From: FEN-1191 sp036490715
GTDB taxonomy: Bacteria > Pseudomonadota > Gammaproteobacteria > Steroidobacterales > Steroidobacteraceae
Assembly (NCBI GenBank): GCA_036490715.1
Contig: DASXDL010000042.1
Span: 1 to 64,000 of the forward strand
Length of the DNA stretch: 64,000 bases
Direction of reading: 5' to 3'
In this document: one piece after another, positions 50,324 to 58,900 of the stretch
How positions within the stretch are numbered: the stretch's first letter is position 1
How the letters are laid out: every line of letters begins with the position of its first letter
Position numbers and translations under genes: made by a program
The notes under the pieces: model-generated
What the model was told of the DNA's origin: nothing
What the model saw: only the letters and a program-made list of their open reading frames with translations
Database searches by the model: none

Positions 50324-50701
50324 ATGTTCAAGCGTCGTGAAAAAGAAACGGTGGGCCGCATCGATACCCTGATCGGCCGCACCGCCAGCGTCGAGGGCGA
50401 CATCGATTTCGCCGGCGGTCTGCACGTTGACGGTCGCATCATGGGCAGCGTGCGCGCCACCGATGCCGCCGCCGCCTCACTCTCGGTCAGTGAGCATGGC
50501 GTCATCGAGGGCTCGGTCGAGGCACCCAACGTGGTCGTCAACGGCCGCGTTAACGGCGACATCTTTGGCCGCGAACGCGTGGTGCTGGGAGGCAAGGCGC
50601 GGGTGCGCGGCAACGTGCATTACGGTGTCATCGAGATGGCGCTGGGCGCGGAGATCAGCGGCAAGCTGGTGCCACGCAACGACGAGCCGGCGACCCCGTA
50701 G
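50324..50701 (+). CDS. bactofilin (polymer-forming cytoskeletal protein)
   Basis: Cytoskeletal protein of 125 residues that polymerises into filaments without nucleotide and often positions cell-wall enzymes. The central beta-helix is visible as short glycine/valine repeats: IDTLIGRTASVEGDIDFAGGLHVDGRIMG, GVIEGSVEAPNVVVNGRVNGDIFG, VRGNVHYGVIEMALGAEISGKL. The ATG follows GGGGGAGG. It is encoded after the DUF6776 membrane protein. Confidence 0.93.
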   Translation: MFKRREKETVGRIDTLIGRTASVEGDIDFAGGLHVDGRIMGSVRATDAAAASLSVSEHGVIEGSVEAPNVVVNGRVNGDIFGRERVVLGGKARVRGNVHYGVIEMALGAEISGKLVPRNDEPATP

Positions 50702-50730
50702 GGCCAGCGCCAGTCGGCATCAGAGTCGCC

Positions 50731-53553
50731 GTGATTCAACCAACCCCTGGCGGTCCGCGCGTGCTCGGCCACGATCGCGCACCGCGCCGGCGCCGCACCG
50801 GCCTGATCGTGCTGGCGATCGTGGCAGCGTTATATCTGGGCGGTGGCGGCCTGGTGTCGTACTACGTCGACTCGCTGTGGTTCGATGCGCTGGGCTACGG
50901 CAGCGTGTTCTGGACCCGGCTGAATCTGCAGGCGGAAATCTTCGCGCTGTTCGCGCTGCTGAGCTTCGGCGCGGTGTACGGCGGCTACCGGCTGCTCAAG
51001 CCGCCGCGCTTCGATGAGCTGGTCGGTGGCCGGATCCTGGTCAATCAGCAGTGGGTGCAGCTGCCGATCGAACCGGCTCTGAACCTGATCGCGCTGGGAC
51101 TGGCGCTGGTGATCGCATTCGGCAACGCCGCCAGCATGACCTCGAGCTGGAATAGCTTCGCGCTCTACCTGCACGCGCCGGCCGCCAGCGGTGCGGCAGT
51201 CGGTAGCGATCCGATCTTCGGCCGCCCGCTCGGCTTCTATCTGTTCACGTTGCCGGTATGGCAACTGCTGGCCGGCTGGCTGCTGACGCTGAGCGTGATC
51301 GCCTGCGTGATGGCGGGGCTGTTCGTGCTCGCCAGTGCGCGCTCGCAACGCGCGCTCGAGCGCGGTTTGGCGGAAGTGCAACCGCGGTTGTGGCGCGGCA
51401 CCGCGATTGCGCTGGCGGTGCTGCTGCTGGTGCTGGCGCTGCGGGTGTTTCTTGGCCGCTACGAGCGCCTGTTTCAGGACTTCACCATTTTTTCCGGTGT
51501 CGATTACACCGACGCGCACGTCACGCTCAGCGGCGCGCTGTTGATCGGTGCGGCGCTGGTGCTGGGAGCGCTGATCGCGCTGAGCAGCGCGCTACGCGCG
51601 CCCGGCCCGCGCTGGTTGCTATTGGCGGTGTTGCCCGCGATCGGCTGCTACCTGCTGGTCGGGTTGGTGTCCTGGTACGTCAGCAGTTTCATCGTCAAGC
51701 CGAACCAGCTGGTGCGCGAGCGCCCCTACATCCGTTACAACATCGACATGACGCGCCGCGCATACGCGCTTGATCGAATCGAGGCGCACGCCTTCCCGGC
51801 CGAGACTGGCGTGGCCGCGCTCGATGCCGCCGACAATCAGGCCACGCTGCAAAACATCAGGCTGTGGGACTGGCGCGCACTGCAGGACACGCTGCGACAG
51901 ATCCAGGAGATCCGCACCTACTACGATTTTCCCGATCTGGACATCGATCGCTACATGGTCGGCGGCGCGGTGCGGCAGATGATGCTGGCGGTGCGCGAAC
52001 TCAACATCGACAAGCTGCCCGCCAGCAGCCGCAACTGGATCAATGAGAAGCTGATCTACACCCACGGCTACGGCGTCACGATGAATCCGGTGGACGGTTT
52101 CACCGCCGAGGGCCTGCCGGAGCTGCTGCTGAGCAATATGCCGATACAAAGCACGGTGCCCGATATCAAGGTGACGCGCCCGGAGGTCTACTTCGGCGAG
52201 CTCACCACGACCGACGTGTACGTGCGCACGCGGCAGAAGGAATTCAACTATCCGCAGGGCGACAGCAACAATCTGAGCACCTACCAGGGCGACGGCGGCA
52301 TTCGTCTGGGCGGACTGCTGCGGCGCGTGCTGATCGCCTATGACCGCGGCGATATCACCAAGCTGCCGTTTAGTGATGACGTCAGGCCGGACAGTCAGTT
52401 GCTGATGCGGCGCGAACTGCACGAGCGGGTGCAGGAGCTGGCGCCGTTCCTGACGCTCGATCCCGATCCGTATATCGTCGTGGGCGATGACGGACGGCTG
52501 TACTGGATGATGGATGCGTTCACGACCGCGTCGACGTATCCGTACGCGCGCCGCTATCGGCTCGGTGGCGACACCATCAATTACCTGCGTAACAGCGTCA
52601 AGGTGGTGATCGATGCGTACACCGGGGCCACCACGCTGTACGTGTTCGACAACGACGACCCGGTGATCGCCGCCTACCGCGCGCTGTTTCCGACGCTGTT
52701 CGCGGACGCCGCGGCGATGCCGGCGACACTGCGCCGGCACGTGCGCTATCCGGAGCTGCTGCTGCAGGTGCAGGCGGCGGTCTTCGGTCTCTACCACATG
52801 ACCGATCCGGACGTGTTCTACAACCGCGAGGATCTGTGGACCATCGCCACCGAGATCGGCACCACCGAGCAGCGCCAGCAGATCGTGGAACCGAACTACG
52901 TGCTGATGACGCTGCCGGGAGAGCACACCACCGAATTCATCGGCATCATGCCGTTCACACCCGCCAACCGAAACAACCTGATCGGCTGGATCGCTGGCCG
53001 CAGCGACGGCGAGCACTATGGTCAGGCGGTGGTGTACGACTTCCCCAAGACCCGCCTGATCGACGGCCCGCTGCAGATCGAGGCCCGCATCGATCAGAAC
53101 GCGCAGTTGTCGGCGCAGCTGTCGCTGTGGAACCAACAGGGCTCGCACGTGCGCCGCGGCAGCCTGATCGTGATTCCGATCGGACGCGCACTGTTGTACG
53201 CCGAGCCGATCTATCTGCAGGCTGATCGAAGTCCGATGCCGGAACTGCGCATCGTGGTGCTGGCGGTGCAGGATCGGCTGGCCTACGGTCCGACGTTTCA
53301 GGCGGCGATGGCGGCGATGTTCGGTGGTGCGCCCTCGACCCTGAACGCTCAGGCCGCGGTCGAACCGTCGATCGCCGCACCCGCACCCGCAGCGCAGCCG
53401 AGCGCCGCTGATCTGCCGACGCTGATCGACGATGCGGCCCGCGACCTGTCCGACTATCAGCAGCTGACCGCGGCCGGCAAGCTCGGCGAGGCCGGACAAA
53501 AACTCGAGCAGCTCAAGCGCAAGCTCGAGCAACTACAACGACGCCGACCATAG
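50731..53553 (+). CDS. UPF0182 family membrane protein
   Basis: Large integral membrane protein of 940 residues: about seven hydrophobic segments in the first 300 residues, then a large soluble region with the family blocks (VKPNQLVRERPYIRYNIDMTRRAY; QNIRLWDWRALQDTLRQIQEIRTYY; TYPYARRYRLGGDTINYLRNSVKVVIDAYTG) and a Pro/Ala linker followed by a C-terminal coiled-coil tail of about 50 residues. Function is unknown in the family. The GTG at 50731 is the only start that precedes the first membrane segment. Confidence 0.9.
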   Translation: MIQPTPGGPRVLGHDRAPRRRRTGLIVLAIVAALYLGGGGLVSYYVDSLWFDALGYGSVFWTRLNLQAEIFALFALLSFGAVYGGYRLLKPPRFDELVGGRILVNQQWVQLPIEPALNLIALGLALVIAFGNAASMTSSWNSFALYLHAPAASGAAVGSDPIFGRPLGFYLFTLPVWQLLAGWLLTLSVIACVMAGLFVLASARSQRALERGLAEVQPRLWRGTAIALAVLLLVLALRVFLGRYERLFQDFTIFSGVDYTDAHVTLSGALLIGAALVLGALIALSSALRAPGPRWLLLAVLPAIGCYLLVGLVSWYVSSFIVKPNQLVRERPYIRYNIDMTRRAYALDRIEAHAFPAETGVAALDAADNQATLQNIRLWDWRALQDTLRQIQEIRTYYDFPDLDIDRYMVGGAVRQMMLAVRELNIDKLPASSRNWINEKLIYTHGYGVTMNPVDGFTAEGLPELLLSNMPIQSTVPDIKVTRPEVYFGELTTTDVYVRTRQKEFNYPQGDSNNLSTYQGDGGIRLGGLLRRVLIAYDRGDITKLPFSDDVRPDSQLLMRRELHERVQELAPFLTLDPDPYIVVGDDGRLYWMMDAFTTASTYPYARRYRLGGDTINYLRNSVKVVIDAYTGATTLYVFDNDDPVIAAYRALFPTLFADAAAMPATLRRHVRYPELLLQVQAAVFGLYHMTDPDVFYNREDLWTIATEIGTTEQRQQIVEPNYVLMTLPGEHTTEFIGIMPFTPANRNNLIGWIAGRSDGEHYGQAVVYDFPKTRLIDGPLQIEARIDQNAQLSAQLSLWNQQGSHVRRGSLIVIPIGRALLYAEPIYLQADRSPMPELRIVVLAVQDRLAYGPTFQAAMAAMFGGAPSTLNAQAAVEPSIAAPAPAAQPSAADLPTLIDDAARDLSDYQQLTAAGKLGEAGQKLEQLKRKLEQLQRRRP

Positions 53554-53569
53554 CGGCGCAGTAACGAGT

Positions 53570-53613
53570 TTTGCGCTTTACGGCGCAAAGCGGGAACAAG
53601 CGCGCTCGCGCTT
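53570..53613 (+). terminator. double hairpin between the UPF0182 gene and the radical SAM operon
   Basis: TTTGCGC (53570-53576) pairs with GCGCAAA (53583-53589) around a 6-base loop; AAGCGC (53598-53603) pairs with GCGCTT (53608-53613) around a 4-base loop and is followed by tgt. Together they probably end the upstream unit, so the operon downstream must have its own promoter within 53614-53785. Confidence 0.5.
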
Positions 53614-53785
53614 TGTCAATCGGAGCTTCGCCGGGACTTCTCATCAGCGTGCCGCGGGTCAGCGTATCAGCGGAAACGCTGTGGCGCGCGAGCCGCAATG
53701 TCCCGCGAAAATAAGCCATCGAAGGCTGTTTTTGCCTTTGTAATCTGTGGCCTTGAACAAGGACGCGAGATATCGTCCGGGCAAC

Positions 53786-55399
53786 ATGAATACCTCAGCG
53801 CCTCGGTTTCTGCTGATCGGTCCGTACGATCCGCATTGCGGCGAATACACCTTTCTGGCGCCGCCGCTCGGCGTCTGGCGACTGGCCGGAGTGCTCGCGG
53901 CCGCGGGCGTGTACGCGCGCGTGTTCGATCCGAATTGCTGCGTCGGTTCGCCGCAGCGCGCACTCGAACGTGAACTGGCGCGCGAGAGCTGGGACGCGAT
54001 CGGCGTTTCGACCACCGGCATGACGCTGCGCTTCGATCTGGAGCTGGCGCATATTGCGCGGCGCGTCGCCCCGAATGCACTGCTGATCGCCGGCGGCATG
54101 GAGGCCACGTTCCGCGCCGAGCTGATGTTCGAACTCGGTCCCTTCGATCTGGTGGTGCTCGGTGAAGGCGAACGGCCGCTGCTGGCGCTGGCCGAACGCA
54201 TCCGCACCGCGGCATCGGTCGGCGGCATCGCCGGCACCGCGCAGCGCGGCGCTGGGGGCGCTCTGGTGCGCGTCCCACAGCCGGCACTGGATCGCGCGGC
54301 GCTGCGCGGCGCAATTTTCAGCACGCCCTACGAGCAGATGCCGTACGAGGCCTACTGGGAACGACTGGAACGCGCCTACCGGGTCGGTGCCCTGCCGAGC
54401 AAGGCGGCGCGCGAGGCGCAGCTGGCCGAGATCCGCTCGGTGCGCCTGATTACGCTGAACTACTGCCCGATGGCCTGCAGCTTCTGTTCGGCCACCAACT
54501 TCCTGCATCAGGCCCAGGGTAGCGTCGCCGCACTGGCGCGGCTGGACGCGGATGAATGCCTGCAGATGATCCGGCGCATCCTGGCCGCGCATCCGCGTAC
54601 CCGCACGGTCATCTTCCAGGATGACATCTTTGCCTTCACCCGCGACAACCGCGTGCTGGCACTGTGCGAGGGCATCATCGCCGCCAAGGCACGCGGCGAG
54701 CTGCCGCCGGCGCTGCAATTCATCAGCACCAACCGCATCGACGCCATGTCGGTGGAGCGGCTCAGCGCGATGCGGCGCGCCGGATTTCGGGTACTTGGCT
54801 TCGGCATCGAGAATTTCTCGCGCGACGTGCTGGCCGAATTCAACAAGGCACACATCCATCCGCACATCGAGCCGATGCTCGCGGCCGCGCTCGACAACGG
54901 CATCACGCCGTTCCTGGACCTGATTCTCAGTTCGCCGCGCTCGTCGCTGCGCGACGTGACCGAGACGCTGCGGCAAGCGTACCGCTGGCTGCGCCGCGGC
55001 TGTGAGATCGGCATGTACCCGTACATCATTCCATTTTCAGGCTCGGCACTGGCGCAGGATCCGGCGCTGCGGCCGCACACGGTGTCGGTGCGCCGCCGCG
55101 TCCATGGCACCAACGTGCAGTGGGATCAGGCCGCCAAGATCCTGCCGATCGATCCGCTGGTGCGCGCCGCGATTCTGGAAATTGAAGCCGGATTCGAACG
55201 GCTGCTGGAACGGCTCGAGGGTACCGTGGCGCATGTACCCTCGCGCGTGCGCTCGCTGTTGTGGATTCAGAGTGCTGTGCCGGTGATGGCTGGATACGGC
55301 GAGGTGATCGCCGATCCGAGCGAGGTGCGCGCCGAATTACAGGCGCGCCTGCCGATCCTGACCAGGATGACGGCGCCCGCGGCCGTCGCCGTGCCGTGA
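53786..55399 (+). CDS. cobalamin-binding-type radical SAM protein
   Basis: Protein of 537 residues. The N-terminal 160 residues have the fold typical of B12-binding domains of radical SAM enzymes (GPYDPHCGEYTFLAPPLGVWRLAGVL; LLIAGGMEATF; DLVVLGEGERPL). The radical SAM core has CPMACSFC (C227, C231, C234), a C-x3-C-x2-C cluster motif, followed by FQDDIFAF and the partial-barrel strands. The canonical D-x-H-x-x-G cobalamin motif is not seen; DPNCCVG stands at that place, as in members that bind B12 base-off without His or not at all. Relatives methylate lipids, sugars or peptides; the substrate is unknown. It is first gene of a seven-gene operon. The ATG at 53786 is chosen over GTG 53747 because it directly precedes the conserved N-terminus. 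Confidence 0.82.
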   Translation: MNTSAPRFLLIGPYDPHCGEYTFLAPPLGVWRLAGVLAAAGVYARVFDPNCCVGSPQRALERELARESWDAIGVSTTGMTLRFDLELAHIARRVAPNALLIAGGMEATFRAELMFELGPFDLVVLGEGERPLLALAERIRTAASVGGIAGTAQRGAGGALVRVPQPALDRAALRGAIFSTPYEQMPYEAYWERLERAYRVGALPSKAAREAQLAEIRSVRLITLNYCPMACSFCSATNFLHQAQGSVAALARLDADECLQMIRRILAAHPRTRTVIFQDDIFAFTRDNRVLALCEGIIAAKARGELPPALQFISTNRIDAMSVERLSAMRRAGFRVLGFGIENFSRDVLAEFNKAHIHPHIEPMLAAALDNGITPFLDLILSSPRSSLRDVTETLRQAYRWLRRGCEIGMYPYIIPFSGSALAQDPALRPHTVSVRRRVHGTNVQWDQAAKILPIDPLVRAAILEIEAGFERLLERLEGTVAHVPSRVRSLLWIQSAVPVMAGYGEVIADPSEVRAELQARLPILTRMTAPAAVAVP

Positions 55400-56844
55400 C
55401 CGGCCCGCGGCTGCTGTCGGTGCTATCACCGCTGGCAGTGTGCGCGCTGCTGCTGGGATGGATCGCGATATCGAGCGCCGGTAATTCGTGGGGCAGCGGC
55501 TCGATCCTGCTGTATGGCCTGGCCAACGTGATCGCGCTCACCGATGCGCTCGATTATGCGCTGCGCCTGTACATGCGGCGCCGGCACACCGCCACCGGCC
55601 GCGAGGGCGATGAGAACCGCGACCTGTCGATCAATCTGGCCGCCGCGCTGCCCCAGGGAGCGCGGCATCTGGTGCCGATGCAGCCGTACGCGATCATCGC
55701 CTCGGTGCACAACCTCGAACCGGAAATCGAGGCATTCATGGAGGCGTTCCAGCCCTACCGCGAGCGCGTGTGGCTGATCAATGACGGCTCCACCGACAAC
55801 ACCGCTGGGCGTCTGCGACAGGCCGGCTGGCGCTGCCTGGACGGCGGCGTCAACCGCCGCAAGCCTGGCGCGATCCGGGCGCTGCTTCAGAAGCTGCCAT
55901 CGCACATCGCCACCGTGCTGGTGGTCGATCCGGACATCCGCATCCGCGGCCGCAATGCCGGCAGCAGCATCGATCTTGAGCGTTTCGTGGCCGACTTCCA
56001 GCAATCGGGCGCGGCCGCGGTCTGTCCGCGCGTCATGATCGATCCGGACGGTTTCCTGGCGCGCTTCCAGGCGTTCGAGTACGCCCTGGCGTTTCGCATC
56101 GGCCGCGCGAGCCTGGCGGATTTCAGTATTACCTCCGGCGTCTCGCTGTACCGGCGCGATGCTCTGGAGCGCGCGCTGCAAATTCACTCGCTGTCGGTGT
56201 ACGCGGAGGATTTCGAGAACGCGGTGATCCTGCTCAGCCAGCGCGAACGCATCTACTACGACGGTCGCCTGGTGGTCAGCACCGAGGGCCCGGGGCTGGT
56301 GCGGCGCTGGTTCTCGCAGCGCGTCGGCTGGTATTACGGCCTGCTCAAGGTCTATACCGAGCGTTTCGGCCGCATCTGGCGCATCAGCCGCCAGTCACCG
56401 TTCGCCACCTACCATTTCATCGTCTACATCGGCGGGCTGTCGCTGGCGATGCACGTGGTTAAGATGGCGAGCGCGACATTGCTGGCCATCAGCTTCGCCA
56501 GCGGCGTGCAACGGCTGCTGGCCGGCGACTGGTCCAGCGCCAGCGCGCTCACCGATCCGGCGTACTTCACCACCGCAGTGGGCAGCTACCTGGCGCTCGG
56601 GGTGGTGGCGCTGTTCGTCAGTGTGCCGCGCGGGGAGCGCAGCTACATCGCGCCGGTGGTGCCGCTATACCTCTTCTATGCGCTCGCCCACATCGCACCG
56701 ATGTCGGTCGGCTTTGGTAACTGGGTGAGTCTCAAGCTGTGGCGGCGGCGGCTGTTCCAAGACCATTACGAGCCGCGGCCGCACGCCGGTGAAGACGTCC
56801 GCGGTCCGCAGCCCGACGAGGATTCGATCCGAGGCGTCGCATGA
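55396..56844 (+). CDS. membrane glycosyltransferase, GT2 (cellulose synthase-like)
   Basis: Inner-membrane GT-A glycosyltransferase of 482 residues. Two hydrophobic segments lie in the first 55 residues; the catalytic domain has INDGSTDNT (D130), VVDPDI (D178/D180, the DxD metal site), YAEDFEN (E271/D272, base), then QRVGW (308-312) at the position of the QxxRW motif of processive synthases, with Gly in place of Arg. At least three C-terminal membrane segments follow. The GTG overlaps the radical SAM stop (GTGA). It most likely transfers or polymerises sugar at the cytosolic face of the membrane. Confidence 0.83.
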   Translation: MTGPRLLSVLSPLAVCALLLGWIAISSAGNSWGSGSILLYGLANVIALTDALDYALRLYMRRRHTATGREGDENRDLSINLAAALPQGARHLVPMQPYAIIASVHNLEPEIEAFMEAFQPYRERVWLINDGSTDNTAGRLRQAGWRCLDGGVNRRKPGAIRALLQKLPSHIATVLVVDPDIRIRGRNAGSSIDLERFVADFQQSGAAAVCPRVMIDPDGFLARFQAFEYALAFRIGRASLADFSITSGVSLYRRDALERALQIHSLSVYAEDFENAVILLSQRERIYYDGRLVVSTEGPGLVRRWFSQRVGWYYGLLKVYTERFGRIWRISRQSPFATYHFIVYIGGLSLAMHVVKMASATLLAISFASGVQRLLAGDWSSASALTDPAYFTTAVGSYLALGVVALFVSVPRGERSYIAPVVPLYLFYALAHIAPMSVGFGNWVSLKLWRRRLFQDHYEPRPHAGEDVRGPQPDEDSIRGVA

Positions 56845-57695
56845 GCTTGCGTGGCGTGCCGGCGCCCAGCGAGTACCGTCCGGCCGCCTACTGGGAGGAC
56901 CGGGCGCGCCGCTTTGCCGCCGAGGGCGACGGCCTGGCCGCGGTCTGCAGCTATGGCATGCCCGAGTTCTACAATCGCGCCATCGATGTGACGCAGCGGC
57001 GCGCACTCGGGCGCTGGCTCGCGGTCGATCCCGGCACGCGCGTACTCGATGTCGGTTGCGGCGTCGGACGTTGGAGCCGGCGGCTGGCCGCGCGCGGGGC
57101 GCTGGTCACCGGCATCGATCTGAGTGCGACCATGATAGAGCAAGCACGCTCACGCACCGCGCGCGTCGGGCTCGCCGAGCGCTGCAGATATCTGGTGCAG
57201 GACGTTGTCGAGCTCGAGGTCGGGCAAAGCTTCGACCTGATTTTGGCGGTGACGGTGCTACAGCACCTGCCGGATGCGCAGTCCATCGTTAGTGCGCTGC
57301 GCGGCATGCAAGCGCACCTGGCGCCGCACGGACGCCTGGTGTTGCTGGAAGCTGCGCCGATGATGCGCGTCCGGCGCTGCGATAGCAGTGTGTTCCAGGC
57401 GCACGAGCGCGGCGCCTATCTACGGCTGTTCGAGCAGTGCGGACTCAGCCTGCAGGCGCTCGACGGGGTCGATCCGGCACCGTTTCGCCAGTGGTTGCTG
57501 CCACTGCTGCCGCGCCTGCCGCGGCCGCTGTCGCTGCCGGCACTGGCGCTGGTCAGCGCGCTGGCGCTGCCGATCGATCTGCTGTGCGCGCGCCGGGCGG
57601 TACGGCGCTCATGGCATGCACTGTTCGTGCTGCAGCGAGCGGACGCGGCATGCTTGCCGCCGCCGTTGTCGACGGAGCGCGTGGCATGCGCCTGA
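56841..57695 (+). CDS. class I SAM-dependent methyltransferase
   Basis: Cytosolic methyltransferase of 284 residues with motif I VLDVGCGVGRWSRRL (D70-G76), acidic loop TGIDLSATMIEQA, motif post-II DLILAVTVLQHL and a C-terminal region containing hydrophobic segments (LSLPALALVSALALPIDLL) that may touch the membrane. Small-molecule, sugar or lipid methylation is likely from the operon; the acceptor is unknown. It overlaps the glycosyltransferase gene by 4 bases. Confidence 0.85.
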   Translation: MSLRGVPAPSEYRPAAYWEDRARRFAAEGDGLAAVCSYGMPEFYNRAIDVTQRRALGRWLAVDPGTRVLDVGCGVGRWSRRLAARGALVTGIDLSATMIEQARSRTARVGLAERCRYLVQDVVELEVGQSFDLILAVTVLQHLPDAQSIVSALRGMQAHLAPHGRLVLLEAAPMMRVRRCDSSVFQAHERGAYLRLFEQCGLSLQALDGVDPAPFRQWLLPLLPRLPRPLSLPALALVSALALPIDLLCARRAVRRSWHALFVLQRADAACLPPPLSTERVACA

Positions 57696-58900
57696 CGGCC
57701 CGATCGACGGTTGCGATCGGACTGGTCGTGCTGCTCGGCGCCGGGGTGTTTGCCAGCCGCTGGTACGAGCGCCAGCGCTCGGCACCGCGCACGCGCGCCG
57801 ACAGCACCGTCGTCACCGTTTCCAACGGCGCCGACCGGGGGCCCGGTACCCTGCGCGAAGCGCTGTTCATCGCCGCCGCCGCCGCGGGACCCGCCACCAT
57901 CTCGATCAGAGTGCCAAAAATCACGCTCGAGACGCCGCTGCCGCCGCTGGTGAGCACGCATGGGCTCAGCCTGACTTCGCATCCGGCTGGCGCCCAGATC
58001 GACGCGCACCTGCTGCGCACCGGACCGGTGTTCGACATCGGCGCGCCAGATGCATCGATCGCGTATCTGCACGTCACCGGTTGTCCGGGGGCGGCGGTGC
58101 TGCTGCGCGCGACGCACTTTCGGCTGCAGTCCACCACCATCGAGGGCTGCGATGTCGGCGTCGAGGTGGCCGACAATGCCAGCGCGATCGAGCTGACGCA
58201 TAACCAGTTTGTCCACAACCGCCTCGCGATCCGCTTCGCCGCCGCCGGCGAGCACGACGATGTGGTGCAGAACCTGTTCTCCGAGCAGCACGATGCGGGA
58301 CTGTGGGCGGTCGGCGGCGAAGCTACGTCGCACGGCGATCCGATCCACGTGCACGACAACCATTTTGACGGCGAGCGCAACGGCATCGTCGCCGGCAACG
58401 TGCCGATCCTGGTGGACCACAACGAGTTCACCAACTCGCACGAGGCCGCCATTCACCTGGTGGGTGCGGCCGCCGCGATCCGCAACAACCGCATCAGCGG
58501 CGGCGAATCCATGGGCATCGTAGCCGAGAACGCCCGCGGGGCGATCGTCGATGGCAACGAGATCGACACGCTGGCCGCCTACGGCATCATGGTGCGCGGC
58601 TCATCCAACACACTGGTGCGCAACAACCGTCTGCACGGCTGTGGCTATGGACTGGCGTTCGTGCTCGGCGACAGCAAGTCGCCCAGCACCGCGGTCGACA
58701 ATATGATCATCGAGCCGAAGTTCGACGGCATCGACGTGGTCGGCGATTCGCCGATCCTGCGTCACAACCAGGTGCTGCGGCCGCACGCGCTGGCGCTGCG
58801 GGTCGACGGCTTTCAGCCGGCGGGTGGAGCGCGTATTCAGGCGCACCCGTTCCTGGACAACAACAGCTTCGGCACCGCGGCCGAGAGCGCTGGCACATGA
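57686..58900 (+). CDS. membrane-anchored right-handed parallel beta-helix protein
   Basis: Protein of 404 residues. N-terminal signal anchor or signal peptide at 8-26 (TVAIGLVVLLGAGVFASRW), then repeated 20-25-residue coils with N/H ladders (LTHNQFVHNRLAIRF; VHDNHFDGERNGIV; VDHNEFTNSHEAAIHLV; IRNNRISGGESMGIV; VRNNRLHGCGYGLA), the pattern of pectate lyase-like/NosD parallel beta-helices. In glycan systems these are periplasmic lyases or C5-epimerases (for example AlgG); no catalytic set can be assigned here. The ATG lies 10 bases inside the methyltransferase gene. Confidence 0.83.
   Translation: MRLTARSTVAIGLVVLLGAGVFASRWYERQRSAPRTRADSTVVTVSNGADRGPGTLREALFIAAAAAGPATISIRVPKITLETPLPPLVSTHGLSLTSHPAGAQIDAHLLRTGPVFDIGAPDASIAYLHVTGCPGAAVLLRATHFRLQSTTIEGCDVGVEVADNASAIELTHNQFVHNRLAIRFAAAGEHDDVVQNLFSEQHDAGLWAVGGEATSHGDPIHVHDNHFDGERNGIVAGNVPILVDHNEFTNSHEAAIHLVGAAAAIRNNRISGGESMGIVAENARGAIVDGNEIDTLAAYGIMVRGSSNTLVRNNRLHGCGYGLAFVLGDSKSPSTAVDNMIIEPKFDGIDVVGDSPILRHNQVLRPHALALRVDGFQPAGGARIQAHPFLDNNSFGTAAESAGT

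Noticed and set aside
51619..53532. A 637-codon minus-strand frame opposite the UPF0182 gene
   Set aside because: Composition (Arg/Val/His/Gln-rich) and lack of motifs show it is a shadow; the plus-strand protein matches its family along the whole length.
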